A DNA stretch of 64,000 nucleotides, taken from the NCBI GenBank assembly GCA_964572845.1, contig CAZNFX010000004.1, positions 1-64,000 on the forward strand, read 5' to 3'. Under the pieces are notes generated by a model, which made no database searches, was not told the DNA's origin, and saw only the letters and a list, made by a program, of their open reading frames with translations. This stretch comes from Bin55 sp964572845. GTDB taxonomy: Bacteria; Pseudomonadota; Gammaproteobacteria; Pseudomonadales; Azotimanducaceae. Below, piece after piece: positions 45,748 to 53,379 of this stretch. Made by a program: the position numbers and the translations under genes. Numbering within the stretch: the first letter of the stretch is position 1; each line of letters opens with the position of its first letter.

Positions 45748-45999
45748 ATGAGAAGTGGCGATCAAATGCTGCAACAGATTGTCGAGAAGTCTGCATTGGA
45801 CGAAGAATTCCGACGAGCGCTGATTGCAGATCCAAAGTCAACCATAAGCGAAGAACTCGGAGTCACGATTCCAGAGTCGATGACGATCAAGATCCACGAA
45901 AGCGACATGCAGACCGTGCATCTTGCATTGCCGCCCGACCCACATATCACTGAGGAGCAACTGGAAGCCATTTCTGCCGGACTTTGTTGCTGCTGGTAG
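45748..45999 (+). CDS. RiPP precursor peptide, NHLP-type leader with LCCCW core
   Basis: An 83-residue peptide. The leader has the nitrile-hydratase-alpha-like (NHLP) pattern: LLQQIVEKSALDEEFRRALI, ADPKSTISEELGVTIP, IKIHESDMQTVHLALPP, ITEEQLEAISAG. Only five residues follow the AG: LCCCW and then stop. NHLP leaders direct peptides to YcaO and C39-peptidase exporters, both present nearby. The three adjacent cysteines could be cyclised to azolines, and the final Trp might be modified. So short a core is unusual. The gene faces the biosynthetic operon and has its own promoter. The product is undetermined. Confidence 0.85.
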   Translation: MRSGDQMLQQIVEKSALDEEFRRALIADPKSTISEELGVTIPESMTIKIHESDMQTVHLALPPDPHITEEQLEAISAGLCCCW

Positions 46000-46020
46000 A
46001 CCTAACCAATTAGCTCTAAG

Positions 46021-46082
46021 TGGCGAACGCTTGCAGACTTAGCACGCGTTCGCCATCGTAACCACAAACCTTTGATTTGTGG
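46021..46082. terminator. Two hairpins between convergent precursor and biosynthetic operon
   Basis: TGGCGAACGC (46021-46030) is the exact inverse of GCGTTCGCCA (46046-46055), loop 15 bases. A second stem pairs CCACAAA (46062-46068) with TTTGTGG (46076-46082). They lie just after the precursor stop and before the end of the opposite operon, so they probably terminate or stabilise both transcripts. No long U-run follows. Confidence 0.6.
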
Positions 46083-46110
46083 ATTCTTGATCACTAGCTT
46101 CTATAGCGAT

Positions 46111-47226
46111 CTAGAGCTGTAGTGCTCCAGAGAGCACCATGAACACATAGGCTTTCGCCTTGGTCAATTGATCGTCAGATACGACGAGCTTAATGTGGTG
46201 AATTCCTCTAAGCAAAACGAATCGACCGGACTTGGCGAATAAAACCGTTGGCTTTGCAATCCATCCCGCTAGTTCGTCCAACTTTTCCGTAACTACGATT
46301 GCCTCTTGTCTCAAAGCCTTCAGGAACGGATCCCATTCCGTTAATCCATCAAGCCAATATCGAGAGTCCTTGGTGTATCGTTGCTTGACAATGAGAGTCA
46401 GGCCTAGCTCGGGACCAATTCCCTCTTCCAGCACGTCGATGTTGAATCCTGTGCGTACAACATCTGCGCGTTCATTCAACCGTGAAATCACAGATTCCAC
46501 TGCAGAAATACTCCCTGGCCACCCAATGTTTTCGAGATAGGCCCGAACCTCCCGTTGCGTCTTGAACCCCATGACCGCCAATCGGAATGAGCGTGGCCGA
46601 GATGGGAAGACGCCGAAGGAATCAGTACGAGTGTCTTCCGGCTGAGCAGAGTATGCGTGTTCGACATTCAGGCGTTCAGCTTCGCTTCTCTCCCATCCTA
46701 CAGACGACACCAGCGCATCGACCACGGTTCGAACGTCTTTAGACTGTCCATTTGCACCAGTAATCGGTCGCTCCCCCGGTCTAAGAAATATGCCAGGTCG
46801 AGAAGCTAGATCAAAGTCGTCGGAACCGGTGTCGTATTCCAGCATGAGCTTGCGTCCGACAATAGAGCGCAGCTCATAGGAGTCTTCCATTTGCTCAAAC
46901 AGACTCAAGACCGCTCGTGCGGTTTCCTTAGTCTCATCGTTGCGCTCGACCCCTTCGAAAAACGTCGTTGTCGTAGCAGTGCTTGTCATGGAAACGCCCA
47001 AGTCCGCCAGGGGTTGGGGTTCCTGCAATGGCAACTCAAAACCAAATGGCAGCGCACCCAGCTCAATGGGAAGCTTGGTCCCGCATGCAAGAATGCGTTG
47101 CCACTGTGGCTCGCCAACGAGAGTGGGCGAGATTCGGTCTCGAAACTTGCTAAGCAAGTCGCTCATGTTTTCGCCCTCACCTCCAAGTCGCTCTTGAGTG
47201 ACAGCGATGGCTTTATCCGTATCCAT
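46111..47226 (-). CDS. Unrecognised RiPP-cluster protein
   Basis: A 371-residue protein and the last gene of the biosynthetic operon, nine bases after the YcaO gene. It has no signal peptide or membrane helix. Notable stretches: FRDRISPTLVGEPQWQRILA, SFGVFPSRPRSFRLAVMGF and FVLLRGIHHIKLVVSDDQLT. I do not recognise the family. It lacks the FMN-binding pattern of SagB-type dehydrogenases, which would be the usual third enzyme of a cyclodehydratase set, so thiazoline oxidation is not evident from this gene. Position makes it a likely maturation partner. Confidence 0.8.
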   Translation of the reverse strand: MDTDKAIAVTQERLGGEGENMSDLLSKFRDRISPTLVGEPQWQRILACGTKLPIELGALPFGFELPLQEPQPLADLGVSMTSTATTTTFFEGVERNDETKETARAVLSLFEQMEDSYELRSIVGRKLMLEYDTGSDDFDLASRPGIFLRPGERPITGANGQSKDVRTVVDALVSSVGWERSEAERLNVEHAYSAQPEDTRTDSFGVFPSRPRSFRLAVMGFKTQREVRAYLENIGWPGSISAVESVISRLNERADVVRTGFNIDVLEEGIGPELGLTLIVKQRYTKDSRYWLDGLTEWDPFLKALRQEAIVVTEKLDELAGWIAKPTVLFAKSGRFVLLRGIHHIKLVVSDDQLTKAKAYVFMVLSGALQL

Positions 47227-47235
47227 TCTTTATTC

Positions 47236-49554
47236 TCAAGCAATTACCGGTGTGGAATTCAGCTCCGCCTCGTCCAGACGCCGATCTTGCAACTCCATTT
47301 CAATGGGTACGTCATACAGTCGACCCGGTGCAAACCGAGCCCAGAAGTGTCGCATTCCCGGTACGATTACTCGAACCACTGGCAGGCCGATGTCGGGGCG
47401 AGTTTGATCCAAGACAAGGAACTCCAACCCCCTTGATTCAACTGCGTTTTGGCAATTTTCCACATCCTCGCGTAGATCGGTTGTTGCAATATTGGCAAAG
47501 TCCGAAGACTTGCGCATCGGCGAGTGAGGTGTAGGAGCAAGCCAAGGGCAGTCATCAAGTCGACCTGTCTTCCACCACTGCAATGCCATGGGGTCATCGA
47601 TTTGAGGCTTGCCATCGTGTGCAGAGGATCGAGGTAGCCACGTCAGGCACTGGTTGAGTTCACAAAGTGCACGGAGTGCCGCAATTCTTGGATCGAAGTG
47701 CGCTCCGGCACCGTAAATTATGTCCTCGGTTTGGGAGTTGGTATGTCTCGAGACTGCTACAAACGAAGGAATAGCAAAATCTGAAGTGACGTCCAGCAAC
47801 CATACCTCTCGGTCGTAGTTCGCATAGTACTTGCCAGCCGTTGAAAGGTATTCGTCGCCAAAGCTTTCAAGATCTACCGACGGTACTCGCAGTTGGTTGT
47901 ACCACCAAATCGCAAAGGCATCCCTTTCAACGAGCTCCAGAAATCCCTGCAGGATAGCTTCTTCCAGTGAATTGCCGGCGGCGCACCCATTGGAATCTGC
48001 ATATAGATCGAGCGGTCCACGTTGTTCTGCCGACATGCTGTAGAGCATGCTGGTCGGCAGATAACGATGCCTCTGCTGGGTAAATGACCAGACTGGCGTC
48101 CAATCCACTTCCACATCTTCGTCAAAACGTGACGGCACGATGTTGTAGGGATGGCCTAGCTTGTTGAGACTTGAAGCATTGTCAAGCTGACGGGAACTGA
48201 ACAGTTGGACGTCGTTGGGGTGTATGCCCTCTTCCTCCCTGGCAAGTTCATCGAAACTCGTGCGTTTGCGAATCTCGCTGCCGTGGGCTGCACCCGAGTA
48301 GCGCTCGATCGCCTCGCACAAGGCACTGGCTTGGGACTGCTCCTTTGTGCTGCCTTTGCCTGCGCTCTTGCTCCGCAGACTTCTCCTGAGAGTACTTAGA
48401 GTTTGGTTTCTCAATCCGAAATTGCTGCCCGCCCAATAGACATGAAGCCAGGTGTCCGTCTCGTCAGTAGTACGGGAAAGCCAACTCACGATTCCACTGA
48501 CGGGACTTATCAGATGGCGATATCTTGCCAATGTCACTTCGGGAGCTACGCTCCGCGTCCCGCCACTGTTGCTGTAGCTCTTTGGGCTTGATTGCAACGT
48601 GACCGGGTGGGGCAGTCTATCTGGCCGGTGTAGATTCTCGTCTCCGCATGCTGAGCACTGTGGTCTGCGCGTCACCCAGTGTTTCGAGACATCAAGTGTG
48701 CGAGTGTTTACGGTTAGCGCATTCCTGTGAAGCGTTGCATTTTCATCCAATACTATCCACTTGGCGATTTCGCCGGCTACCAGTCCGTTTACAGATTCCA
48801 TTGCAACAGGCTCGGTAGCAAAGGGGATGAAAGCGTTCTTCTTGCCGGCAACCGACCGGAGAAAACTGTGAACTTCGTGGTGACTGCTCAGACGTTGGAC
48901 TAGGCAGCACCAGCAAGGCCCAGTTGAATTGCCGGGAAACACGGGACCAAACAGAGGTTCAATACCTTGGGGGCGTACAACCATCCATGGCAATCCTAAA
49001 TCTAGATGTCGGCGGTTTACCTCTGCCAAGTCTTCAGCGAGATAGTCGCGCCGGACATAGACTGCCAGGCTTGAGTTTCCCCCACTAATTTCGACTCCCG
49101 TTTTCGCCAAGCTCTCAGCCAATGCGCCGGTGTCTCCGTCGATGGATACTTTGACCTCCCTAATCCGTTGCTCAACCCAACGGGGCGATGCTCCGAGAGT
49201 GGACCAATAGCCTGCCCTTCTTCGGTCTAGACCGTGCTCCGAGGAAACCACGTATCCGCTTTCTGACAAGGAAACCATGGCGGACAAGACATTGGGAAAT
49301 CCGTGCTCTGACTGCAATGCTTGAACAATTTGATCTACCGTGTTGCTGCCATCCAAAAGCGGAATGATGTCGCAATACAGCCTACCGCGCAGCAAGGTAT
49401 TGAAGGTCTCGGAGACCACCAACACCTGCTGTTCACCGACATCGTGAGTTTGCAGATGAGGTGTAATGACCGGACGCTTGACTACTCCCCGATCTTGGGG
49501 TGTGGTTCGGGACAAAATCCCGCTCGTCGGAAGTGCGTCCGCGCTTTCGTTCAT
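47236..49554 (-). CDS. Fused E1-like/YcaO cyclodehydratase
   Basis: A 772-residue TOMM cyclodehydratase of the fused C-D type. The N-terminal part (about 1-310) has a leader-recognition-like winged helix (LLDGSNTVDQIVQALQSEHG) and a zinc site with GPCWCCLVQR and CSACGD. The C-terminal YcaO domain has the ATP-binding runs SALCEAIERYSGA and LEEAILQGFLELVERDAFAI, and ALCELNQCLTWL. It would convert Cys (or Ser/Thr) of the core into azolines with ATP. The C-terminus ends LNSTPVIA and lacks the PxPxP motif usual in azoline-forming YcaO proteins. The stop lies nine bases before the 371-residue gene. Confidence 0.85.
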   Translation of the reverse strand: MNESADALPTSGILSRTTPQDRGVVKRPVITPHLQTHDVGEQQVLVVSETFNTLLRGRLYCDIIPLLDGSNTVDQIVQALQSEHGFPNVLSAMVSLSESGYVVSSEHGLDRRRAGYWSTLGASPRWVEQRIREVKVSIDGDTGALAESLAKTGVEISGGNSSLAVYVRRDYLAEDLAEVNRRHLDLGLPWMVVRPQGIEPLFGPVFPGNSTGPCWCCLVQRLSSHHEVHSFLRSVAGKKNAFIPFATEPVAMESVNGLVAGEIAKWIVLDENATLHRNALTVNTRTLDVSKHWVTRRPQCSACGDENLHRPDRLPHPVTLQSSPKSYSNSGGTRSVAPEVTLARYRHLISPVSGIVSWLSRTTDETDTWLHVYWAGSNFGLRNQTLSTLRRSLRSKSAGKGSTKEQSQASALCEAIERYSGAAHGSEIRKRTSFDELAREEEGIHPNDVQLFSSRQLDNASSLNKLGHPYNIVPSRFDEDVEVDWTPVWSFTQQRHRYLPTSMLYSMSAEQRGPLDLYADSNGCAAGNSLEEAILQGFLELVERDAFAIWWYNQLRVPSVDLESFGDEYLSTAGKYYANYDREVWLLDVTSDFAIPSFVAVSRHTNSQTEDIIYGAGAHFDPRIAALRALCELNQCLTWLPRSSAHDGKPQIDDPMALQWWKTGRLDDCPWLAPTPHSPMRKSSDFANIATTDLREDVENCQNAVESRGLEFLVLDQTRPDIGLPVVRVIVPGMRHFWARFAPGRLYDVPIEMELQDRRLDEAELNSTPVIA

Positions 49555-49580
49555 GTGGCTCGTTGCAGAGGAATCTGCTT

Positions 49581-51986
49581 TTACTGTTGGGCGCTCTTGA
49601 CGACCAAATCTAATTCAGCCGCGGCGTCCTTCGCAATGATCGCTATTGATGAATTCAACGAATCGAAGTCCTCGTGTCCGCAAGCCGCAGCAACGAGGGA
49701 CTTGACCTTGGATCCAGCGTTGTTCATGTCGAAGCCGTCATCATGAACCAAGCGTGAGATTCCTTGCAAGTCCCGCCACATGTTCGCGGCTTCCTTCAAA
49801 GAGGCTGACTCATTCTGCTCAAACACCTTTGCAGCAGTTGGGGCAGTGTCTTCGGGGTCGAGTCCATCGGACGTCAACTGCAAATAGCGCGCTTTTCGTT
49901 CAAGATCATTCAATCCGCCCGGCATGCTCACAAAAGAAGCAGCCTCCTTTCCAACGTCGCTGCCATCTCCATCCATCAACCAGGCAAGCAGGGATTCATT
50001 CTTGCCATACTCGACCAACACCTCTCGTCGTATGTCTATGAAACGACGGCCTAGGTCCATCTCTCCAAACTCGTAGACACACCGGGACCTAGTCAGCGTT
50101 GGTAGGTCCTTCGATGATTGACTGAGACAGTGTTCGGCAACTTCTGAGATGGGTAGGGTCAACACGCGATTCCCATCGTTTGGATTGATTGGAGCTAAGA
50201 GCATGCTGTCCTTTGCCAAATGTGCCAGTGTGTCACTAAACCGACGCGACAGCCGCTCGATTTGATTGTCCTCCCAGCCGTCATGCACGACCATGAGTTC
50301 CACTTCAGCGTTTGAGCAGACGTCGCGACTTGCGAGGTCACCGAGGAAGACCAATGCGATATCTCCCTCCTGCTGCGATCCAACCCTTTCGACGAATTCG
50401 GTCACCACGTCGGCAATCAAGGAGACGATTGAAGACTCCGCAAGGTTGGACATGGCAATTCGGGCTTCAGCGGGCGAGAGATTTTGGCGTACTACGTGCA
50501 TTCCAATTTGGAATGCCTTGTCGTTCGACCAGTTGCGTATGACCTCTGCTGTTTCCTTGGCGTGGGTCGTTGGTAGTTCGTTTATCAAGTCCCACATTTC
50601 CTGAACGCCCATCTCATGAGTCCAATAGAGTCTCGCAAGACCGCGTCGGGCAATCGTCTCGTATTCCTGATCCGAGAAAAATCCCTTAGGTAGGTCCAAA
50701 TCGGCAAATTCTGGAACTCGAAGATTGTCGAGCAGTTCCGGATGGCGTTCGACCAATTGGGCAAGACGGGGGGCCAAACCGAAGATTTCAATGATCGCGT
50801 CAAAGGCTTCGGGACGAACTGCGGCTACAGAACTGTCGTAGGGGTTCCAATCTTCAACCTCCGGATGAAGCTTCTTGCGCCATTGGTCCACTAGAGGATC
50901 CATTTTCGAGAACCACTTTTTGGGACGCAGAGCTAGGTTCATCATTTCGCCATAGGTGCCCGGCAATTCTGGCGATTCGCCGTCTCGGCTTTGAAGCTGA
51001 GGGTATTGGCGAGTTGCCATGGCGTGATGGTCTGCATGGCGCTGCATCTTGAAGAACATCCAGTTGGTGAATTTCCAGTCTGCGCTCCATGAGTGGTGCG
51101 GCGAGATCTTTTCCCATCGTCCATTGGCCAACAAAATCCGTCGCAGGCCGTAGTGCTGGAAGTAATTGCTGATCTTCATGGAAAAAACGCAACTCAGTCC
51201 CAGAAATACGTAGACGGGCAGCGCCCAAATTCCACCCATCAGAACCACGAGCACGTACCAGAAGGCAACGAATATGCAGTAGCGCCAAAACGGATTGCTG
51301 TAGTGCCAACGCGACAGCTGGCGTCGCGACAATCGTTCTGCGGACACTTTCCAGGAATTGGTGAGATTGCTGGCCACCTCCTTGGGAAAGTAACGCCAAA
51401 AGCTCTCGCCCTTGGGTGCAGACCCAACATCATGAGGAGTGCCCACCTTGGCATGGTGGATGTATACGTGCTCCGTAGCGTATTGCGGATAGGACGCGGA
51501 TGCCAGTAGAAACTCTCCAATGCGTCGCTCCCACATGGTTCGTCGATGCACCATCTCGTGTCCGACAACAAAGACTGCTTGCGCTTCCATAGTCAGGAGA
51601 ATCGCCAATATGACATCCTCCCAAATCGCGAACGCATCCACATAGAGGATTTGCCACAATCCAAAGACGAGTGTTGGTGGCCACAGGAACGCCCATGCCC
51701 ATACAGGTATGTTGTAGGAGAATAATCGGCGTTCGGCGATGCCTTTTGGCGTCATGTTTTCGCCGTCGGGTCCGAACACCCTGTCTAGGGAACCCGCGAG
51801 ACTCATGAAGAGGAACGGTGCCAACATCCACCACCCGCCATAGAGCAGTGCCAAGCCCAACAATGGAAAGATTCCCAGCGGCATGTAGTAGGGAAGAGAA
51901 TTTAGAAACGACGGCTCGAAGTATGTGGTGCCTTGAGTTTCGGTACCACTTGGTGGGCTATCTGAGACTGTTTCTTGTTGCGTCAC
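49581..51986 (-). CDS. AlkB-type di-iron hydroxylase fused to GlnE-like adenylyltransferase region
   Basis: An 801-residue fusion. Residues about 25-330 form a membrane alkane-hydroxylase domain: HEMVHRR (143-149), EHVYIHH (172-178), NYFQHYG (274-280) and QRHADHH (315-321), the eight-histidine di-iron set. Residues about 390-800 resemble glutamine-synthetase adenylyltransferase: FGLAPRLAQLVERHPELLDN, then DIALVFLGDLASRDVCSNAE (like GMGKLGGRELNYGSD), LTRSRCVYEFGEMDLGRRF and MPGGLNDLERKARYLQL (like RGGLVDIEFLAQYLQL). The catalytic GSDxD is replaced by NAEVEL (559-564), so the fused part may be inactive or altered. It probably hydroxylates a membrane substrate or the peptide. I know of no such fusion. 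Confidence 0.85.
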   Translation of the reverse strand: MTQQETVSDSPPSGTETQGTTYFEPSFLNSLPYYMPLGIFPLLGLALLYGGWWMLAPFLFMSLAGSLDRVFGPDGENMTPKGIAERRLFSYNIPVWAWAFLWPPTLVFGLWQILYVDAFAIWEDVILAILLTMEAQAVFVVGHEMVHRRTMWERRIGEFLLASASYPQYATEHVYIHHAKVGTPHDVGSAPKGESFWRYFPKEVASNLTNSWKVSAERLSRRQLSRWHYSNPFWRYCIFVAFWYVLVVLMGGIWALPVYVFLGLSCVFSMKISNYFQHYGLRRILLANGRWEKISPHHSWSADWKFTNWMFFKMQRHADHHAMATRQYPQLQSRDGESPELPGTYGEMMNLALRPKKWFSKMDPLVDQWRKKLHPEVEDWNPYDSSVAAVRPEAFDAIIEIFGLAPRLAQLVERHPELLDNLRVPEFADLDLPKGFFSDQEYETIARRGLARLYWTHEMGVQEMWDLINELPTTHAKETAEVIRNWSNDKAFQIGMHVVRQNLSPAEARIAMSNLAESSIVSLIADVVTEFVERVGSQQEGDIALVFLGDLASRDVCSNAEVELMVVHDGWEDNQIERLSRRFSDTLAHLAKDSMLLAPINPNDGNRVLTLPISEVAEHCLSQSSKDLPTLTRSRCVYEFGEMDLGRRFIDIRREVLVEYGKNESLLAWLMDGDGSDVGKEAASFVSMPGGLNDLERKARYLQLTSDGLDPEDTAPTAAKVFEQNESASLKEAANMWRDLQGISRLVHDDGFDMNNAGSKVKSLVAAACGHEDFDSLNSSIAIIAKDAAAELDLVVKSAQQ

Positions 51987-52061
51987 TGGAGTATCTCTAA
52001 CGTGCTAATGCATCCAACGCCAATGCCGCTGACATGTTATCACTGTAGCGGCGGTCGCACC

Positions 52062-53378
52062 CTATACAGAACCAAGGGATGCGTGAAGCCTTTCTAGGGC
52101 TTCAATGCAGAATGCTGTGGTTACGGATTCCGATCCGTGGCCAATTTGGCCCACGGCTCCCCATTGCAGCGTTTGGTCACCAAAAGCAAGCAATTCAGGC
52201 CAGCTTCCGTCTTCATGCTGTGTGCCAAGCAGAAGATCCATGGTCTTTTCGATGTCCAGACTATCGAGATGACCCATGTTGTACAGCGTCGAGACGCCTT
52301 GAGCTGCTTGAAGAACATTGTTGAATCGTCCGGAATCGTCGCGCTGTGCTAGCACTCGGTCAAGCAGCAACGAATCCATTTCTGTGATCGAGGCAGGGAA
52401 GCAAGGCAGCGCGCGACTAATCGCATAGTACGTAGCGATCGGATCTGGATACCACTTTGAGGCACCCTGTTCATCACCCTTTTTGATCATGTCCTGCAGC
52501 CACCGACTAGCTCCATGGGTTGCTGGACAGTCGCCAAGATATGCAATTACGTTGGCATTAACCACTGGATCGGCCTCAATGCGGAACTTTGCCACAACAT
52601 CGGGTTCTCCCTCATCCAGCAACCAAGTCATGAAACGGCCGTCACCGTCTTGGTTTTTCAGAATACGCGACACATTTTTGTTCAAGCAAATCCAGGGATG
52701 TCCGCCCACGACAAGCGAGCAAAGCGCGGAGCTGTCGAGGTCTTTCGGCAAGTGGCGGTAGTATCGCCAGAAGCCTGGATGCTCAATTGTGGTGGAGAGA
52801 TATTTCCGGGTACGCTCCAGCAGAGCCTTGGCCTGAGGTTCTTCGCTGCACTGAATTGCCAGTGCACATAAGGCGGAAATGAACGGAGGTCTCTCGTAGT
52901 GCCTAGGAATGTCCGGATTGCCCACGTTAAATCGGATGCAGTGCCATGCGCCGTCTTCGTCCACAGAGGAATTCAGAAATTCAAGCGCACGACGAATGGC
53001 CTCCCTGCATTCGCGTCTCATGGACTGGGAGGAAACTCCTTGCGAAGTATGTGCACGTTTTCGCGGGCTCGTATTGCGCAAAGGCGGAGCGGGGTCGTAC
53101 ATCGTTTTCTTCAAGAACGCGAGCGAGCTTGCGCCCGTTCTAGCCTCTTCTCGCTCCGCATCGCTGAACCTGCTCCGGGGCGGAAGTACCAAGTGTGTGG
53201 TATTGCTCGAATCCTCGTGCACTTGAATCTCGTGGTCCAAGTCTATTGCCACACCGAATTCTCGTTTAATGAAGTCTTTAGGATTTGCAAGTAGACTCTC
53301 ACGAAACTTGCTGTCGTCTGCAGCTTTGGAGGCCGCTTTGGCAAGCAAGTCGTCGGATTCCTTCATTGACATGCCCAC
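52062..53378 (-). CDS. NHLP leader fused to a squalene-cyclase-like toroid
   Basis: A 438-residue protein. Residues 5-83 are an NHLP leader that aligns with the precursor: FRESLLANPKDFIKREFGVA, then IQVHEDSSNTTHLVLPP, then SDAEREEARTGA. Residues about 120-435 are an alpha/alpha toroid of the prenyltransferase/squalene cyclase type: EDGAWHCIRF, NQDGDGRFMTWL, KWYPDPIATYYAISRAL and HEDGSWPELL. A DxDD-like DLDS (213-216) precedes SAL; the middle (catalytic-type) aspartate is kept and the last is serine. Either the leader tags an enzyme for the YcaO/export machinery, or the toroid is itself an exported cargo. Several starts (53378, 53372, 53366) are possible. Confidence 0.85.
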   Translation of the reverse strand: MGMSMKESDDLLAKAASKAADDSKFRESLLANPKDFIKREFGVAIDLDHEIQVHEDSSNTTHLVLPPRSRFSDAEREEARTGASSLAFLKKTMYDPAPPLRNTSPRKRAHTSQGVSSQSMRRECREAIRRALEFLNSSVDEDGAWHCIRFNVGNPDIPRHYERPPFISALCALAIQCSEEPQAKALLERTRKYLSTTIEHPGFWRYYRHLPKDLDSSALCSLVVGGHPWICLNKNVSRILKNQDGDGRFMTWLLDEGEPDVVAKFRIEADPVVNANVIAYLGDCPATHGASRWLQDMIKKGDEQGASKWYPDPIATYYAISRALPCFPASITEMDSLLLDRVLAQRDDSGRFNNVLQAAQGVSTLYNMGHLDSLDIEKTMDLLLGTQHEDGSWPELLAFGDQTLQWGAVGQIGHGSESVTTAFCIEALERLHASLGSV

Positions 53379-53379
53379 A

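Noticed and set aside
49581..51986. Calling the AlkB-GlnE fusion a functional glutamine-synthetase adenylyltransferase
   Set aside because: The catalytic GSDxD is replaced and only one GlnE-like region is present, so the normal activity is not supported.
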